A stretch of DNA of 64,000 nt from Micrasema longulum (lineage: Eukaryota > Arthropoda > Insecta > Trichoptera > Brachycentridae). The stretch is taken from the NCBI GenBank assembly GCA_022494885.1, contig JAGVSM010002920.1:1-64000 (forward strand), given 5' to 3'. The notes beneath the pieces were generated by a model. That model did no database searches, was not told the origin of the DNA, and worked only from the letters and a program-made list of their open reading frames with translations. Within the stretch, counting starts at the first letter, position 1; each line of letters opens with the position of its first letter. Shown here in pieces: positions 1 through 11,050 of this stretch. Made by a program: the position numbers and the translations under genes.

Positions 1-613
1 TATTCTTTACTGCGGTGTTATAAGCACTTAAATCAATTACCTTTAAACGTATTTAATATATAAGGGTGTCAGTGAAAATAATGGAAGAGATAAATAAATA
101 ATAAAAGAGATATCAATGAAAATAATTTAAACTTTTTTTACAATTCAATATGTAATAAATTCAAAACTCATTTTTTCAATCGCAACTAATCCAAATTTAA
201 CTTACCCTGTCCCCATTTAAATATTTTTACACATTAAAAAATTTGATGATAAAAAAAAGCATTTTAAAGTATTTCAACATGAAATGTTCATCTGTGTATA
301 TTAATTAATATACGTATTTAAAAATCTTTTTTATGTTATTTATCCTACATCAATTCTGAATTAGTAAATTGTATAATAAAAATCTGTTTTTTTCTCCTTA
401 TAAAAACAAATTTTCGAAATTATTAATGAAAAACTATTAGCATATCGATTTTATTTAAAAGGACTTTTTTATAATAAAATGAATAAAACAACTTTGTTTT
501 AAACAACCAATTTTTAATTATTATATTGAATGCAATTATATTGTAAAAAAACATGATTACAATTTAAATTATTTGTCCCTTAAGTATTCAAAAATCCTAT
601 CGTATAAATGTAT
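1..613. other. AT-rich stretch, nothing recognised
   Basis: Very AT-rich with homopolymer runs. No long reading frame, no recognisable repeat end and no tRNA-like boxes were seen. Confidence 0.5.
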
Positions 614-757
614 GTTTGTAGTGTTGACATAAGTTCTGTCCGTTTTTTTTTCCAAATTTAAAAATGACCACCAAAAGTTAAAAAAATGGTTTAGGTTCGT
701 CATTTGAAAGAAAACTTTCTGGTCTACCAGATACTTTGTTTACTTTTACGTTATATA

Positions 758-993
758 TTGACGCTGGTAAGGAAATCATGTAGCAATTTTACGAAAGAGC
801 CAGTTAAATATATATTTTTAATCAATAAATAATCTCGTATTCTTTTGTGTTTTTTAATATTTGGGAACCACGCCAAAATAATGCGCATGAACGATTTTTT
901 TTTATAAATCAAAATAAAAACAGTAAAACTTTACTTGACTCTTTTGTAAAGTTGCTACATATTGCTTAGTAACTATTTCCTTTCCAGCGTTGA
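758..993. mobile_element. MITE-C copy 1
   Basis: Imperfect terminal inverted repeats of about 50 bases start TTGACGCTGG at 758 and TCAACGCTGG read inward from 993, each followed by a GGAAA-type block and a GAAAGAGYC block. TATATA flanks both sides (752-757 and 994-999) as a likely target duplication. The element has no coding capacity. It sits inside the mariner remnant, so it is the younger insertion. Relatives lie at 17148 and 35321. Confidence 0.7.
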
Positions 994-1029
994 TATATAA
1001 TTTATTTTATTTCAAGACTCCAAAATACA

Positions 1030-1164
1030 ATGTCAAGAAAGGGAGCATTTTCAATATCTAATCTGTTTGCGTTTGATCGAAGAAATAAAACTGCCAAAGC
1101 CGCTCGCGACATTTGCGCCGTGTACGCCGAAGACGTTTTGAATTATTTACTTATTTGTTGTTAA
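1030..1164 (+). pseudogene. N-terminal fragment of mariner-type transposase
   Basis: A 44-residue frame beginning at ATG 1030 and ending at TAA 1162-1164. Residues 12-32 (LFAFDRRNKTAKAARDICAV) fit the N-terminal helix-turn-helix of mariner transposases, whose usual form is an aromatic/FxxG segment followed by A-A-R-N-I-C-x-V-F/Y. A normal mariner transposase is about 340 residues with a DD34D catalytic triad. Here the frame stops just after the first helix-turn-helix, so nothing catalytic remains. The 43.7-44.0 kb copy encodes a similar peptide (AFNRRSKAVKTARNIYSV) on the minus strand, which supports this as ancestral coding sequence and not chance. Confidence 0.55.
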
Positions 1165-1177
1165 ATAAAGAAAGAGA

Positions 1178-1545
1178 ATACATTTGTTTATTTATTGTAC
1201 TTATTAAAATGTATCCCAAACTCTATAAGGCCTAGAACGCTATTGATTTGGTATTTGGTGATACTCAAAATTTTTTTAAATAAAAATTATTAAATTCACA
1301 TACATTTTCTTGGCAACACGCTTAAAAGTATATAAATCTATACAATGACTCGCAGCAGTGTCCTGTACTGGTCTCTTCCTTTAGACAAAATCTAAACTTG
1401 TTCACTTCTCCTGAAAATGGCTTTCGTTTTTGAGAACTAAATATGTTCATCCAGGACATTGAACACTCTTGGGGCCACAAAAGAGAAATTTCTCTGAGCG
1501 AAAGTCGTACCAAGTACGTTATTTGGTATTAAATAATACACTTTT
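1178..1545 (-). pseudogene. LINE L3 3' end, copy 1
   Basis: Read on the minus strand this matches 57606-58045 and 37405-38490: the C-terminal coding tail of a non-LTR retrotransposon followed by its 3' untranslated region. The C-terminal stretch FCLKEETSTGHCCESLYRFI parallels FCLRKYTIAGDCCEILRRFI of the 57.8 kb copy, and the phrase CACTCTTGGGGCCACAAAA is shared at nucleotide level. Upstream the frame shifts. Reverse transcriptase and endonuclease are missing, as expected for a 5'-truncated insertion. Confidence 0.65.
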
Positions 1546-2002
1546 TACTCATTTGTTGTATTTTTTTGGTTTTGTTCTCTTAATTTGGAAAAAATTTACA
1601 AAATGTTTGTTAAAACCGTAGTTTTACTTGTAAAGTTTAGTTAAAAATGCAAAACGTAAAAGTAAAAATAAGTATAATAGTATAATTGCACATTCTTAAA
1701 ATAATCTCAAATGTTAGAACTTTGAATCACATTTTGATCACATAAAAGTTATTTGTTTCGTAAGCTTTTACTGTAGGAAAATAAGCTAGATAGCATAAAC
1801 CCATAAATTACGCGAATCCGTTATAAATTTTACAACCGACCTGCTTTTAAGATTATACATCCTTTAAATTGATAACTATTAACCGGTATTATGACGAGTG
1901 AGCGTTTATGGCGTTGTTCTAGCATTTAATTATATTTTATTAAAATCGTCGAAACGGAAACGTTAAAAATTAAATGCATTTTAATTAATAGATCTTGCAA
2001 CA
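1546..2002. other. AT-rich stretch, nothing recognised
   Basis: No coding frame, repeat end or RNA signal recognised. Confidence 0.4.
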
Positions 2003-2130
2003 AGATGGAAAACAATTTTTAGAAGGGAATATGGCAAACTAGTCATTTAGAGGGCTTATGACCAGACGTTGGCTGGTTCACGTGATCACTTTACACCCTA
2101 TTTAGTATGCAAAATTGTGGACATATGACG
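2003..2130 (+). repeat. FB repeat, old fragment
   Basis: A diverged single arm of the FB family: GAAGGGAATATGG, then AGGGCTTATGACC, then TTGGCTGGTT and a CACTTTACAC block in the family order. No partner arm was seen nearby, so it cannot fold back alone. Confidence 0.65.
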
Positions 2131-2309
2131 GTTTAAATAAAACTAATTTCCAACACGATTTCATTTTAATGTGAAAACACGTATAGATTAAGTCTACGCT
2201 TAAGGCACACGAAAAAAATGCGGTAGTGTGTTTTGGCGCCACATATAATATTATTATTTATGGTTTTATACTACTGAGTTTCTCTAGGGTACGATTCGTT
2301 ACGACGGTT

Positions 2310-2500
2310 TGAAGACCAGAAGAAATGCGTATTTAACCACGCATTTCTTTTGATTGTTGCGCGGTATTATTGACAACCCTGAAATTATGCGGAGCATTAG
2401 CTTTTAAAAATGTTCCGGAAATTTACCTAAGACAGCGTCAACAAAGACTGTTCTACATTCCAATGTACATCGATGAGCCAATTTTTATTAAAACTCAACC
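2310..2500 (+). pseudogene. L2-type LINE C-terminal fragment
   Basis: With one frame change the plus strand reads like the end of the L2 polymerase: VPEIYLRQRQQRLFYIPM corresponds to VPDNYLRQRQHRLFYLP in the 26.5 kb copy, and nucleotides 2335-2465 match the reverse complement of 31555-31690. In jockey/CR1-like elements this is the region after the reverse transcriptase thumb. It is not functional. Confidence 0.6.
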
Positions 2501-2636
2501 GGACAACGTCACAACACACTAACGAATTTCTTCCGTGCGCCTTGATCGTAGACCCCGTCTATAGGTTCAATACCGTTTATAATCATAAATATATAACAAA
2601 CGTACAGAATTATCATAACTTTTAATTGCTCCTGAG

Positions 2637-2956
2637 GGAAGCATAGGGCACTGCATTGATTCAGGAAGGTGAGGTGATCTATCTTACGCTTAAGGTGCCA
2701 GTCCAGGGAAAATGAGATGTTTAATTTCGCCCTTAAATAAATGTTTTATGTTCATCTTCCCAGAAATCGAACCCGGGACCTCAAGCATGGTAGGCGATTG
2801 CACCAACCACAATTTCAAACGAGTTGGACTTTTCTCCACTTGGTGTCCCTTTTCAGGATTTTTACCTGAGAGCTAATGTCGAAAACATTCGTCGAGAATT
2901 CTGGTTCTATTTCACACACGGAACTGTATTTTTCATACGCCCGGACACAAACAACG
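2637..2956 (-). mobile_element. SINE-A2 (with 5' module)
   Basis: Minus-strand SINE. The tRNA-like part carries a B box (GGTTCGATTTC, complement of 2763-2773) and a GCCTACCATGC anticodon-arm remnant. The A box is poor. The 3' half ends near 2640 with the family phrase complementary to GCATAGGGCACTGCATTG. Upstream of the tRNA-like part (2806-2956) lies the A2 5' module, including GTGTGAAATAGAACCAGAAT and a TCAGGTAAAAATCCTGAAAA hairpin-like stretch shared with other A2 copies. Confidence 0.75.
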
Positions 2957-3089
2957 TAAAAAATAATGTTAATATGACAACGTTTTCTTGATTATTTTAT
3001 AATATATTTCTAAACTTGTATATTGAATATTTAAATGTCACCAAATATACAGTAGACAGCTTCTTTAAGCAAGCAGCAAGGAGGATTTG

Positions 3090-3775
3090 CAACAAATAGT
3101 TTCTAGAATGTATAAATGTATGCCTGGAGAGCAATTTGGTGATGAACAAAAGTAAGTAAAAAAATACGGTATTTGGAAGTCGAAGTGAAGTTACTGATTG
3201 CACAAATAGAAGAATGTGTGTATCTAGAAAGCATGTTTTCAAGAGATGGAAGAGTAAAAAAAAATGTTGAAAGGACAGTGAGTGAGGTCAACAAAATAAA
3301 CGGCGTACTTAGCACAGTAATTGCTTTTAAAAAAAAGTCAATTGAAGCTAAACTGGCGGTGCACAACGGAGTTTAAGGCGCATCAATTATGTTTACAAGT
3401 GAAACATGTAACTAGAAGTGGAAAAAATAAAGCAGCGAAAATGGGGTTGAAATTTGATCTCTTAGACATATGTCTGGAAAATAATTGTATGATGGGATTA
3501 CAAATGATAAAATCAGGCGAGAGTGCAAATTTGAATCAGATATAATTGATAAGATTAAGATAGGTTTTCTGAGATGGTTTGGTCATGTAGAACTAATGAT
3601 ATAACAGGTATATATGCCGAGAATGAACGATGGTGTGGAACGAGGATGACTAAGAAAGACGTCGCATGATCAGACAAACCAAAGTTTTAATTCTGGTCAT
3701 GTCTTAAGCAGGCAGAACCAAAGGGCGTGGATGGCAAGATGTATGAATGTAGTCCATCTTCTATCCTACTCCTAC
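3090..3775 (+). pseudogene. L5 LINE reverse transcriptase C-terminal fragment
   Basis: A 67-residue frame at 3173-3376 contains VYLESMFSRDGRVKKNVERT and then AKLAVHNGV. It matches the usual non-LTR polymerase region Y-L-G-S-x-F-S-x-D-G-R followed by A-K-L-A-V-H-N-A-V-L-V-P. After stop codons the downstream sequence resumes with IRRECKFESDIIDKI and LRWFGHVE, the typical C-terminal motif of the same protein class. Several stops and shifts make it a pseudogene. The catalytic YADD region lies upstream and is missing. Confidence 0.65.
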
Positions 3776-5055
3776 AGAGAAATGGCGTGCTGGTAGTGGT
3801 AGTACATTTTTTTAAATATTATGCCAAATATTATTTTTCCAAAACCACATAAATCATTCGTCGTATCCTGTTTACTGTCTTTTTTCATTTTGTGTATAAG
3901 TAGTGATATGTATGCGTCTAAACTACAAAAATGAGTGCGGTGTTTTAGTTTTCCATTAAGTGAATAATAATAAAAAAGTGCCTTCATCTTTTCATCCCAT
4001 ATCCTGTTTGGAAACTCAACGTTTTAAGCTGGTAAGTCGAAATATCATAAATATCTGCTAACTTTTCTCTATTATATTATTTGTCCAAAAATACATAGGG
4101 TGCCATCAATTACAAATGACTGACGTTTGTTTTGGCGAGATTAAACTTTCGATTAGTATAATTGTCTCTTTTCAAACAAATAACAGTTTTTGTTCTTATT
4201 TGAGCTCTATTACAATACTAAATAAAGGTACTCAAATCATTAATGGAATGCCTTAAATTTGAACAACGCTTGTACAATGTGAAAATTTAATTTACAAATC
4301 AGTGTTAAAATTGCCAAACGTATAAAGCTCTTCGTGAAACCATGAATTTACTGCATTACATATAATCTCTCTATTATAATCACACAATGCGTTAAAATAT
4401 TTTATTCAATCTTCCGTACAAGCAAAGTACCATAAAATGTTTAATATCTTATTAAAATAACTTTGATTCTTGTATTTCAATTTATTTCTGTGTAATTATA
4501 AAAACATAAACTTGGCATTAAGGTAAAGTTAACTGAATATAAAAAATAGCACGGAACAATACTCATTACTTTGCTGTCTAACGAACTCTCATAAATATAA
4601 TACGTTTTATATTATTGTTATTGTTAATTAAATATAGAGTTTTTTAATAAAAATAAAATCATTTTATTGATCACGATCCTTTCACTAGTAATTTATTAAT
4701 GTGTATAAGTCCGAGCGCAGTGATAAACTTTGTACGTATTTGTGAGACATAACTTTTTTAAAAACTTTTCGTACACTATGCAAATTGTGAATTAGGGGGC
4801 TGATTGCCAAATGATTATGTTTTTCCAACCAATTCATAAAATAGATGTTTCATTTCATAATTCAAGTTACAAAACATATTCAATAGAAAATGAAATATAA
4901 AACTAAGGATATACAAAAATAGAAATAACTGTATTTATTAATTACGTCAAATCAAAAGTATAACTCCATAGGAAAGGGGAATAAAGAGGAAATAGGAGAG
5001 AATGATGGATTAAGGAAGAGGAAGGATATATTTCTTCAGATGTGATTTAAAAAGA
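3776..5055. other. AT-rich stretch with a purine-rich tract
   Basis: No coding frame recognised. About 4974-5030 is strongly purine-rich (GGAAAGGGGAATAAAGAGGA and similar). Nothing else stood out. Confidence 0.4.
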
Positions 5056-5059
5056 AATA

Positions 5060-5300
5060 CTGTAGTACTATCTTTAATAGTGGATGGGAGATGGTTTCAC
5101 AGTCAAGCCACATGGACATTATATGAGTAAGAGAAGAAATAAACATAGTTTTACCACACATTTGCCTGTGATATCGCATTTTGACAGTATTCAGCATACT
5201 ATACTCTTTGGTTTAAATTTATACTTTGCTCCCATGCATGAGGGTCGGCAGAAGGACTTCATTGTGAACTACTAATTTTGCCTCCTGCGATAAAAACATA
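5060..5300 (-). pseudogene. L5 LINE C-terminal fragment
   Basis: Minus-strand translation gives AKLVVHNEVLLPTLMHGSKV, then after a stop VKMRYHRQMCGKT. These match the AKLAVHN..LVPTLLYGSE and V-E-M-R-x-L-R-R-M-C-G segments of the same LINE class as the fragment at 3173. It is fused without a stop to an unrelated LINE fragment upstream (5300-6062). Confidence 0.55.
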
Positions 5301-6062
5301 TTTATGATGACAGTTGTCACCGCAGTTTGCTGTGTCTGTTCTCTAATTACTTCATTCTTTACAAATTCAAACCACAGCACACCCAAGATTCTTCTGAGAC
5401 ACCCATTCTCAAAACCCAGTATTTTGCTGTTTTGGGCTCTAGTGAGGTCCCACGATTCGCATTCGTAGATGAAAATAGGTGTTATACAGGCATCATATAA
5501 GTGGCATTTGGTTTTTACTGAGAAAATATTCGATCTCCAGTCAGCCTTTATACTGTTTAATGTGGCGCCTGTTTTACCTAGTCGCACTCTCAGTTCTCTT
5601 TAAAAGCTGCCATTTTCCGTAACATATACTCCCAGATATTTGAAACACTCGACTCTTTGGATGAATTGGTTTGACAGAGTCAGGGAGGTTTTAGGCATCA
5701 AAGCACAAAGTGTTGCACACTACACGGTTTTTCGCAATATTGGTTTTTAAACCCATGCACGCGGAGTGCCTATTTAGGTTTTCAACACTAGCCTGAAGAT
5801 CTCTAACTAAATCGTCAACTATAACCGCATCTGGGCGCACTCTAGGTCGCAAAAAGGAGATTGATATTCCTTAATCTAGTGAAATTGACTTCCTTGGATG
5901 AAAGATAAGAATTTTGAAGAGGGACGGTGCAAATACGCAACCTTGGGTTACTCTGGTGGTAACCTCAAACCAATCTGTGTCAACATCGTTGATTCTGATT
6001 TAGCATTCGCTACGTAAGTGGAGGGCTTTGATAAATTCAACTAGTTTTAATGTCGAACTTAT
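5300..6062 (-). pseudogene. LINE reverse transcriptase fragment (second type)
   Basis: A 122-residue minus-strand frame (5219-5587) includes RLGKTGATLNSIKADWRSN, KTKCHLYDACITPIFIYECESW and CLRRILGV. This is the thumb/connection region of craniofacial-development-protein-like non-LTR polymerases. Further upstream on the minus strand, TRVTQGCVFAPSLF resembles the RT block G-V-R-Q-G-C-x-L-S-P-x-L-F, but the YADD block is destroyed. There are many stops. It differs in type from the fragment it abuts at 5300. Confidence 0.6.
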
Positions 6063-6099
6063 CATATTTAAAAAATAATATTTAATAAACATATGTACA

Positions 6100-6376
6100 C
6101 ATTATCATCATCATAATCATTATTCCCTTCCCGCATCTAATGGTGCATAGGGGACTGCATTGGTACACCAATCGCAGTGTATCTTGATCATTTTTTTTTT
6201 TATGTGGTAGTAAGCTGATCGGTCTTACTCTTCAGGTGCCAGTCAAGGTAGTATGAAATATTCTTGTTTGAAAAGACCTTTTTTAAATAAATAATTTATG
6301 TCATCCCTATCGGGAATTAAACCCGAGACCTCTTGCATGGTAGGCAAACGCACTGACCACTACACCACGAGGCTGT
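6100..6376 (-). mobile_element. SINE-A1
   Basis: Minus-strand copy lacking the A2 5' module. The tRNA-like head reads (complement) GCCTCGTGGTGTAGTGGTC, a good A box, then GCCTACCATGCAAGAGGTC and a slightly damaged B box near 6325. The 3' part contains the CAGTGCCCTATGCACC-type phrase and ends in an ATGATGATAATGTG-type tail. Confidence 0.8.
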
Positions 6377-6407
6377 ATATATTGATATATATATATATAT
6401 ATATATG
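6377..6407. repeat. (TA)n microsatellite
   Basis: Nearly uninterrupted TA dinucleotides directly at the head of the SINE-A1 copy. Confidence 0.9.
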
Positions 6408-6456
6408 TATAAACATATTTTAGATACGAAAATTGACTAAATATCTACACAATGCT

Positions 6457-6510
6457 ATGAAGAGAGGAGGCAGTAAAGAGGGAAGGAAAGAGGGGGGAGA
6501 AAGGAAAAAT
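6457..6510 (+). repeat. Purine-rich tract
   Basis: About 50 bases that are almost entirely A and G, including a GAGGGGGGAGAAAGG run. Likely simple sequence. Confidence 0.7.
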
Positions 6511-6654
6511 TTAAATATAAAATGTTTGTAATGGTTGATTCAAGCGCACCGTTCACTCTGGTAGGTATATTAAAAAAGTAAATAATTCCATGCAGTCCCA
6601 CAAAATAGTCAAACAAGATAAAAATTTATATTGATGCTTATTCTCCGATGCGTA

Positions 6655-6870
6655 TGTATTACTGAATCTTAAATCGCACAATGGGTCAGCCGCATAGCGC
6701 ACAGCGGACAACGCACAGCGCATACCGCACAGCGACGCCTTCATCGTCCATCGATAAGGATAAACTTGTCCTTTGGGATGTGTCCTTTCTACGGCCGAGA
6801 TGTCCTTTCCGCGAGTCCTACAGGACCCGGAGTCAAAGTGCAGGTCCTCTTTAGCTGGCTCCACCGGTGG
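6655..6870. other. GC-rich patch with degenerate short repeats
   Basis: Base composition rises sharply. Between 6690 and 6732 the motif CGCACAGCG and variants recur about five times. The minus strand is open for 104 codons (6553-6864) but only from a GTG. The product is low in complexity and I recognise no domain, so I do not call it a gene. There is also an AAAGGAC/GTCCTTT repeat between 6769 and 6810. Confidence 0.35.
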
Positions 6871-7109
6871 CCCCAGTAAAAATGGCCCGTTTTAGCATAT
6901 CTTGTTTTCCTTCTTGAGTTTGTAATGCCATCTCGAGCCACTATCATAAACAAAGTAGCAAGCTAACACTTTATTGAACGGTCAAAAGATCAGATTTTTT
7001 CGTAATATTATTATTAATTAAATACAATGAATGCATTATTTATTATTGTAATATAATAAATCATCGTTTTCGTTTTTATATGCTTAATATATTACAATGT
7101 AGACAAATA

Positions 7110-7215
7110 ACATTTTCAAGAAAAAAATATAAAAGTCCTGACATTAACTGGTTAAATGGTCACTTTACACACTATATAACATTCACCATTCTGCCTATGT
7201 TCAATAATCCAAATT
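7110..7215 (+). repeat. FB repeat, old fragment
   Basis: A diverged FB arm: TTAACTGGTTAAATGGTCAC, then TTTACACACTATATAACATT and CACCATTCTGCC in family order. The left half is eroded. Confidence 0.6.
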
Positions 7216-7544
7216 TATTTTTTATTAATGTTACATGTTTTTGATGAAGGTATATTACATGTGTTTTCAGAATTAAAAGATAATATGTGCATATAAATTA
7301 TCTTAGTTTTAAGCACTTACTGACGAACTATAAAAGACGTGTAGTTCGTTAGCGAATGAATAAATAAAGAAATAAAAAGTGCTCGAAAGAACTGAAACCT
7401 TTATTGTTGCGGGTCAGATTAACCTGAAATTTCGAATTTTTATACGTTTTCTTGGACAAGTTCAACAATATTTTGTGTTTGTCTACATTCTATGCTGACA
7501 TATTATTACGAAATTGCCGTTTTAACAATTTACTAATTTAAACG

Positions 7545-7950
7545 TTGCTGACACTCACTTTTTCATTTCAATTTATGATAAATACAGTTATATGTGTCAA
7601 AATAAAACCAGTGTGCACGAGTGTGTTCGATTCGATGTCTCCCTCATTTGAAAAACCTGAAAAGGGAAATGGAGTGAAAATAAGTCCACCTAGTAGTGTA
7701 ATTATTTACCTACAATTGCCTATTTTTCTTGAGATCATGGGTTTTATTCCTGGCAGGGTGGACGTGAAATGGTAGATTCAAAGGTTTTTAAAAACTGCAA
7801 TGTTTCATTGTACCTGGTCTGGCACTTGAAACGTAAAACTGATTACCTTATCTTCACGTAACATATGGTAGAAATGCGTTGCATTTCGTTTACTAATGAA
7901 GTGCCCTATCCACCACTGAGTGCGGAAAGGTGGGTAATGAAGAAGTTTAA
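7545..7950 (+). mobile_element. SINE-A2, degraded
   Basis: Plus-strand copy. The 5' module (7545-7690) shows CCTGAAAAGGGAAATGGAGT as in other A2 copies. The tRNA-like segment is eroded, but the post-B-box part (TCCTGGCAGGGTGGACGTGA) and the 3' half (GGCACTTGAAACGTAAAACT) are clear. It ends near 7930 with a damaged ACTGAGTGCGGAAAGG phrase. Confidence 0.7.
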
Positions 7951-9405
7951 TTTGTTTAGGACTTCGGAATTCAAATATTTTAAATTTAAAAGTCAAGCTC
8001 TTTTTCAAAGTTAGTCACTTATTCATTAATTTGTCGATTTCGTAGAAAAAAAAAATTAATTTATATAATAAACATTAATTTGGTCTTTGGCTGTTGTATA
8101 TTATGTCAGTCGTAAAATTTGTCCCTGGGGTGCTATTTTAAATCCTCTAACAGCCAAAGAGAGCACTTTAATAGCGCGTATTTACGTACTAATTATGCGT
8201 TATAAAAGCATTTTCTACGGGTACGAGAGCGTTTGGAATAGCAGCCCTGGAGAGTGAATCCGGTCTTTGTCTACGAAATTTGGACATATGAAAAAATGAT
8301 TTTGTCTTTATCGTTTTTAGAAAAAAAAAAAAAAATTCTAAGATTTTCTGTCCGGTTCGCCATGTGTTACGCCCTGTAGTCCGGATGCATATCGAGAGAA
8401 TCTATGTTTCTGTGTTGATATTACGACCGGGGTTGCGGTAGCCATACGATTGCTAAATAAATAAATTTAAGCGGACAAAAGGACCAAAAGGCGTACCTAT
8501 TGTTTCACTTAGACCCCGTCTTGAAGACAACATGGGGCCGTGTTCCAATCCTTTAAGCGCATTTCATTTCGCATCGATATTTGTAATGCCCTGTTATGCC
8601 TTTGCCGAATGAACGCTCGCGACTTATTTATTTTTTACCTTTTTTAGGCGAACATTTTTGAAACTGATATTATTTATTTAAATACGGAATAACGGAATTT
8701 TTAATTTCTCTAAATTTAATGGCAATGTATTTTTGTTTCTAGTTCATACGAGTGAATAAACCGTTTATACTACTGTTAATTAGTCTTCTGAACACATCTT
8801 GTGGTTTTTTCTCTTTTTTCCTCTATGATTACTGAATAAAGCTTCTCGCTACTATCCGTGGCCCTGTTATAGATCCTGTCGGATATACAGGTGGGATTTT
8901 CCTAAAAAAATTTCAAGGCTTTTAAAAAGTTTTGTAATCATTTCGGCGAATTGATCATGTCCAATCAATTTCATCCCAGTTAGTGAAGAATTCACTTCCC
9001 GCTTTTCTCAATCCAATGAAGTACATATTATGTACTTCTGGATTACTATCTTTTCGCAGAAAGATGCTAAGGCTACAAGGTTACAGAGAGTTCTTTCTTG
9101 CAGCTTTTCTCGTTCGGAAACGAGCAAATTTTCTGTGTATGTGGGCACCGCCAAGGAGACTCAGATGCGGTGTGCGGTATGTGGTGGGCAAGCTGTTTAT
9201 GTAATTGAAGTTTGGTCATGAGGAGGAATGAAAATAACCTTCAAAGGCCTTTATATAATTTACTGAACTCACAGTTAAAGGGGCAATAAAAGTAGTAAAG
9301 TTAAATTCTATTAAAATCGTGGATAATTCTTTTTGTATGGAACCAATTAGTAAATTTTTACGGATTATAATATTCATTTTACAAAACGCTATAGTTATTG
9401 AAAAT
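7951..9405. other. Unrecognised sequence with small inverted repeats
   Basis: No gene recognised. A 12-base inverted repeat (TCTTTGGCTGTT at 8084-8095 against AACAGCCAAAGA at 8149-8160) and a near-perfect 19-base palindrome at 9019-9037 are visible. The part from 8340 to 8600 is somewhat richer in CpG but has no open frame of note. A 73-codon frame at 8983-9204 has no recognisable domain. Confidence 0.4.
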
Positions 9406-9409
9406 GTAT

Positions 9410-9780
9410 AATTTTGATAATTTTTGACATCTTTAGTAAAGGTTGTCTGAGTCTTTCGTTTAGTTTTGTCTAGTAGTTCATTGTATAATTTCAGTCTCGA
9501 TTGTCCTTCTCTCGTTTTGGAATTTTGTACGTGACATTGTTCTGATATTCGCTCAGTGGCTAATTTATGAATAAATTTTAAGGAATCCAGTTAAAAAGTT
9601 AACTTACATTTAATTGATTAGATTGTTTATAGAGCTTTTTTTTGGTGTTTGATAAAGGAGGTCGTATACTAACTTCAATATTTTATTTTGCTCTCTTTGT
9701 AGTATGTTTATGAAATTTTGTTTTCCTGTTCCTCATAGTTGTTTCACATAAAATATTTTAGATTTTATATTTGAAATTGC
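9410..9780 (-). pseudogene. L7 LINE 3' coding end, copy 1
   Basis: Aligns along its whole length with 62395-62905 on the same strand (shared stretches include AAAGGTTGTCTGAGTCTT and TTCAATATTTTATTTTGCT). That copy encodes the polymerase C-terminus of a non-LTR element. Here the reading frame is broken in several places. Confidence 0.65.
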
Positions 9781-10027
9781 AATAGAAAAAATGTAAAACG
9801 ACTCTTTTTTTATTTAAAAAAATATTTGTTTTTTTGAAATAGAGAGACCGATAGGACGACCCACGGTCTTTAAAGGGGTTTTCTGATATGTAGAGGGAGT
9901 GCCTTTGTTATCGCTTAATTTATCGAAAGCCCTAAGATATTGATTGCTCAGTTGAATATATTTTTATTCTTGATATCGATGTAAATGACTGAATTATAAA
10001 CTTTAAAAGAATAAAATTTTATAACAA

Positions 10028-10172
10028 CAGGTAGGAAAATTAATTTTGTAATAGGAATATGCAAGTCAAGGCATTTTCAGGGTTTATGACCTGTCGTTGG
10101 ATGATTTAAGTTGTTGATGATTTACATGCTATTTAACATTCATTATCTGCCTATATTTGAACATAAATATTT
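10028..10172 (+). repeat. FB repeat, old fragment
   Basis: A diverged FB arm with AGGAATATGCAAGTCAAGGC, CAGGGTTTATGACCTGTCG and TTAACATTCATTATCTGCC in the family order. Confidence 0.65.
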
Positions 10173-10904
10173 CCTCAACCATTTCATCTATTGACGTTCG
10201 TAAAGTTGAAGTACTAAGACCTTTTTAGATGCAAGATACATCTGATTGAATTATTTCACCTTTTTTGCAACTCATGAAATCATGATTTAATTTTTAATGT
10301 TTGCCATTTCTGTTTTATAGGCTTTTTTTATTATAGATTTTATTATTATTACCGTCTAATCTTAATAACTCAGCAGTGGTGGGTAACCTAAGACGCGTAT
10401 GAAAGGTGGTACGCGAAGGCATTTTGGGTGACCTGCGGTTTACGGACAATCTTCCCCCAAGAATGAGCGATGAGTTTTCTTCCTTGACTTTTTAAAAAAT
10501 GTAAGCTCCACAACAGACGAGGAGTCCCAATTGAAAGTAGTTATGCAGAAAGCAGCCATCCATCGAAAAGTGAAACTGAGATAATAGCACTCTTGTGAAA
10601 AGAGTGAATAAACAAATGTACACAACAGTTGGAATGTTTTTGACTTTGACAAATGATAAACTACTAAAACAGTAGTTTTTTTTTTATATTACAAACATCT
10701 GATTATGTGTTTGACCAGTTTTAATGGATTTTAAAGTACCGCAAGATGTTTTTAGTGCTGTAGGTGTTTCTGCAAATTAATCGACACTATTTTCAGAAGG
10801 TGATTATTCCAGTTTTTGTGTGAAAGCGGTTTGGCTGTTTTTAGCAAAACATAGTATTGACATATCCAAATTTTTCAAAATTGTGGACTAGATGGTTTTT
10901 GCAT
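10173..10904. other. Unrecognised; possible hAT-like end at 10370
   Basis: Around 10370-10430 CAGCAGTGGTGGGTAACC followed by a CGCGTATG/TACGCG stretch is reminiscent of a hAT terminus, but I found no matching opposite end or 8-bp duplication. No other signal. Confidence 0.25.
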
Positions 10905-11050
10905 AACAACGTTCAATTACAGAAGTGAATTATAGCACAGAACACTCCAGCTGGAGAAAAACCACTTTTTTGTATTCTCATCGGGAATTGAATTCAGAAC
11001 CTTCTGTGCGTGAGTCAAGTGCCTTAGCCATAACACCACGTAGGCAGTCA
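10905..11050 (-). mobile_element. SINE-B, diverged
   Basis: Minus strand: a head with damaged A box, a GTGACTCACGCACAGAAGGTT-like middle and a mutated B box near 10983-10995, then ACCACTTTTT-type and CTGTGCTATAATTCAC-type body segments as in the 58.6 kb copy. Confidence 0.65.

Larger units (their letters stand above)
614..1165 (+). mobile_element. mariner-type remnant, copy 1 (split by MITE-C)
   Basis: The left end (GACATAAGTTCTGTCCG near 623-640) and the piece from about 1000 to 1165 match, in the same order, the reverse complement of 43690-44010. The middle (758-993) is a separate inverted-repeat element that the other copy lacks. The right part encodes an N-terminal piece of a mariner-type transposase. 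The catalytic domain is absent, so this is a non-autonomous or deleted copy. The mariner assignment rests on the N-terminal helix-turn-helix resemblance and is an inference. Confidence 0.6.

Noticed and set aside
6553..6864. A protein-coding gene on the minus strand
   Set aside because: Starts only at GTG, is low in complexity, shows no domain and has no supporting context.
10368..10430. A hAT element end (CAGTGGTGG)
   Set aside because: No partner end or 8-bp duplication was found.
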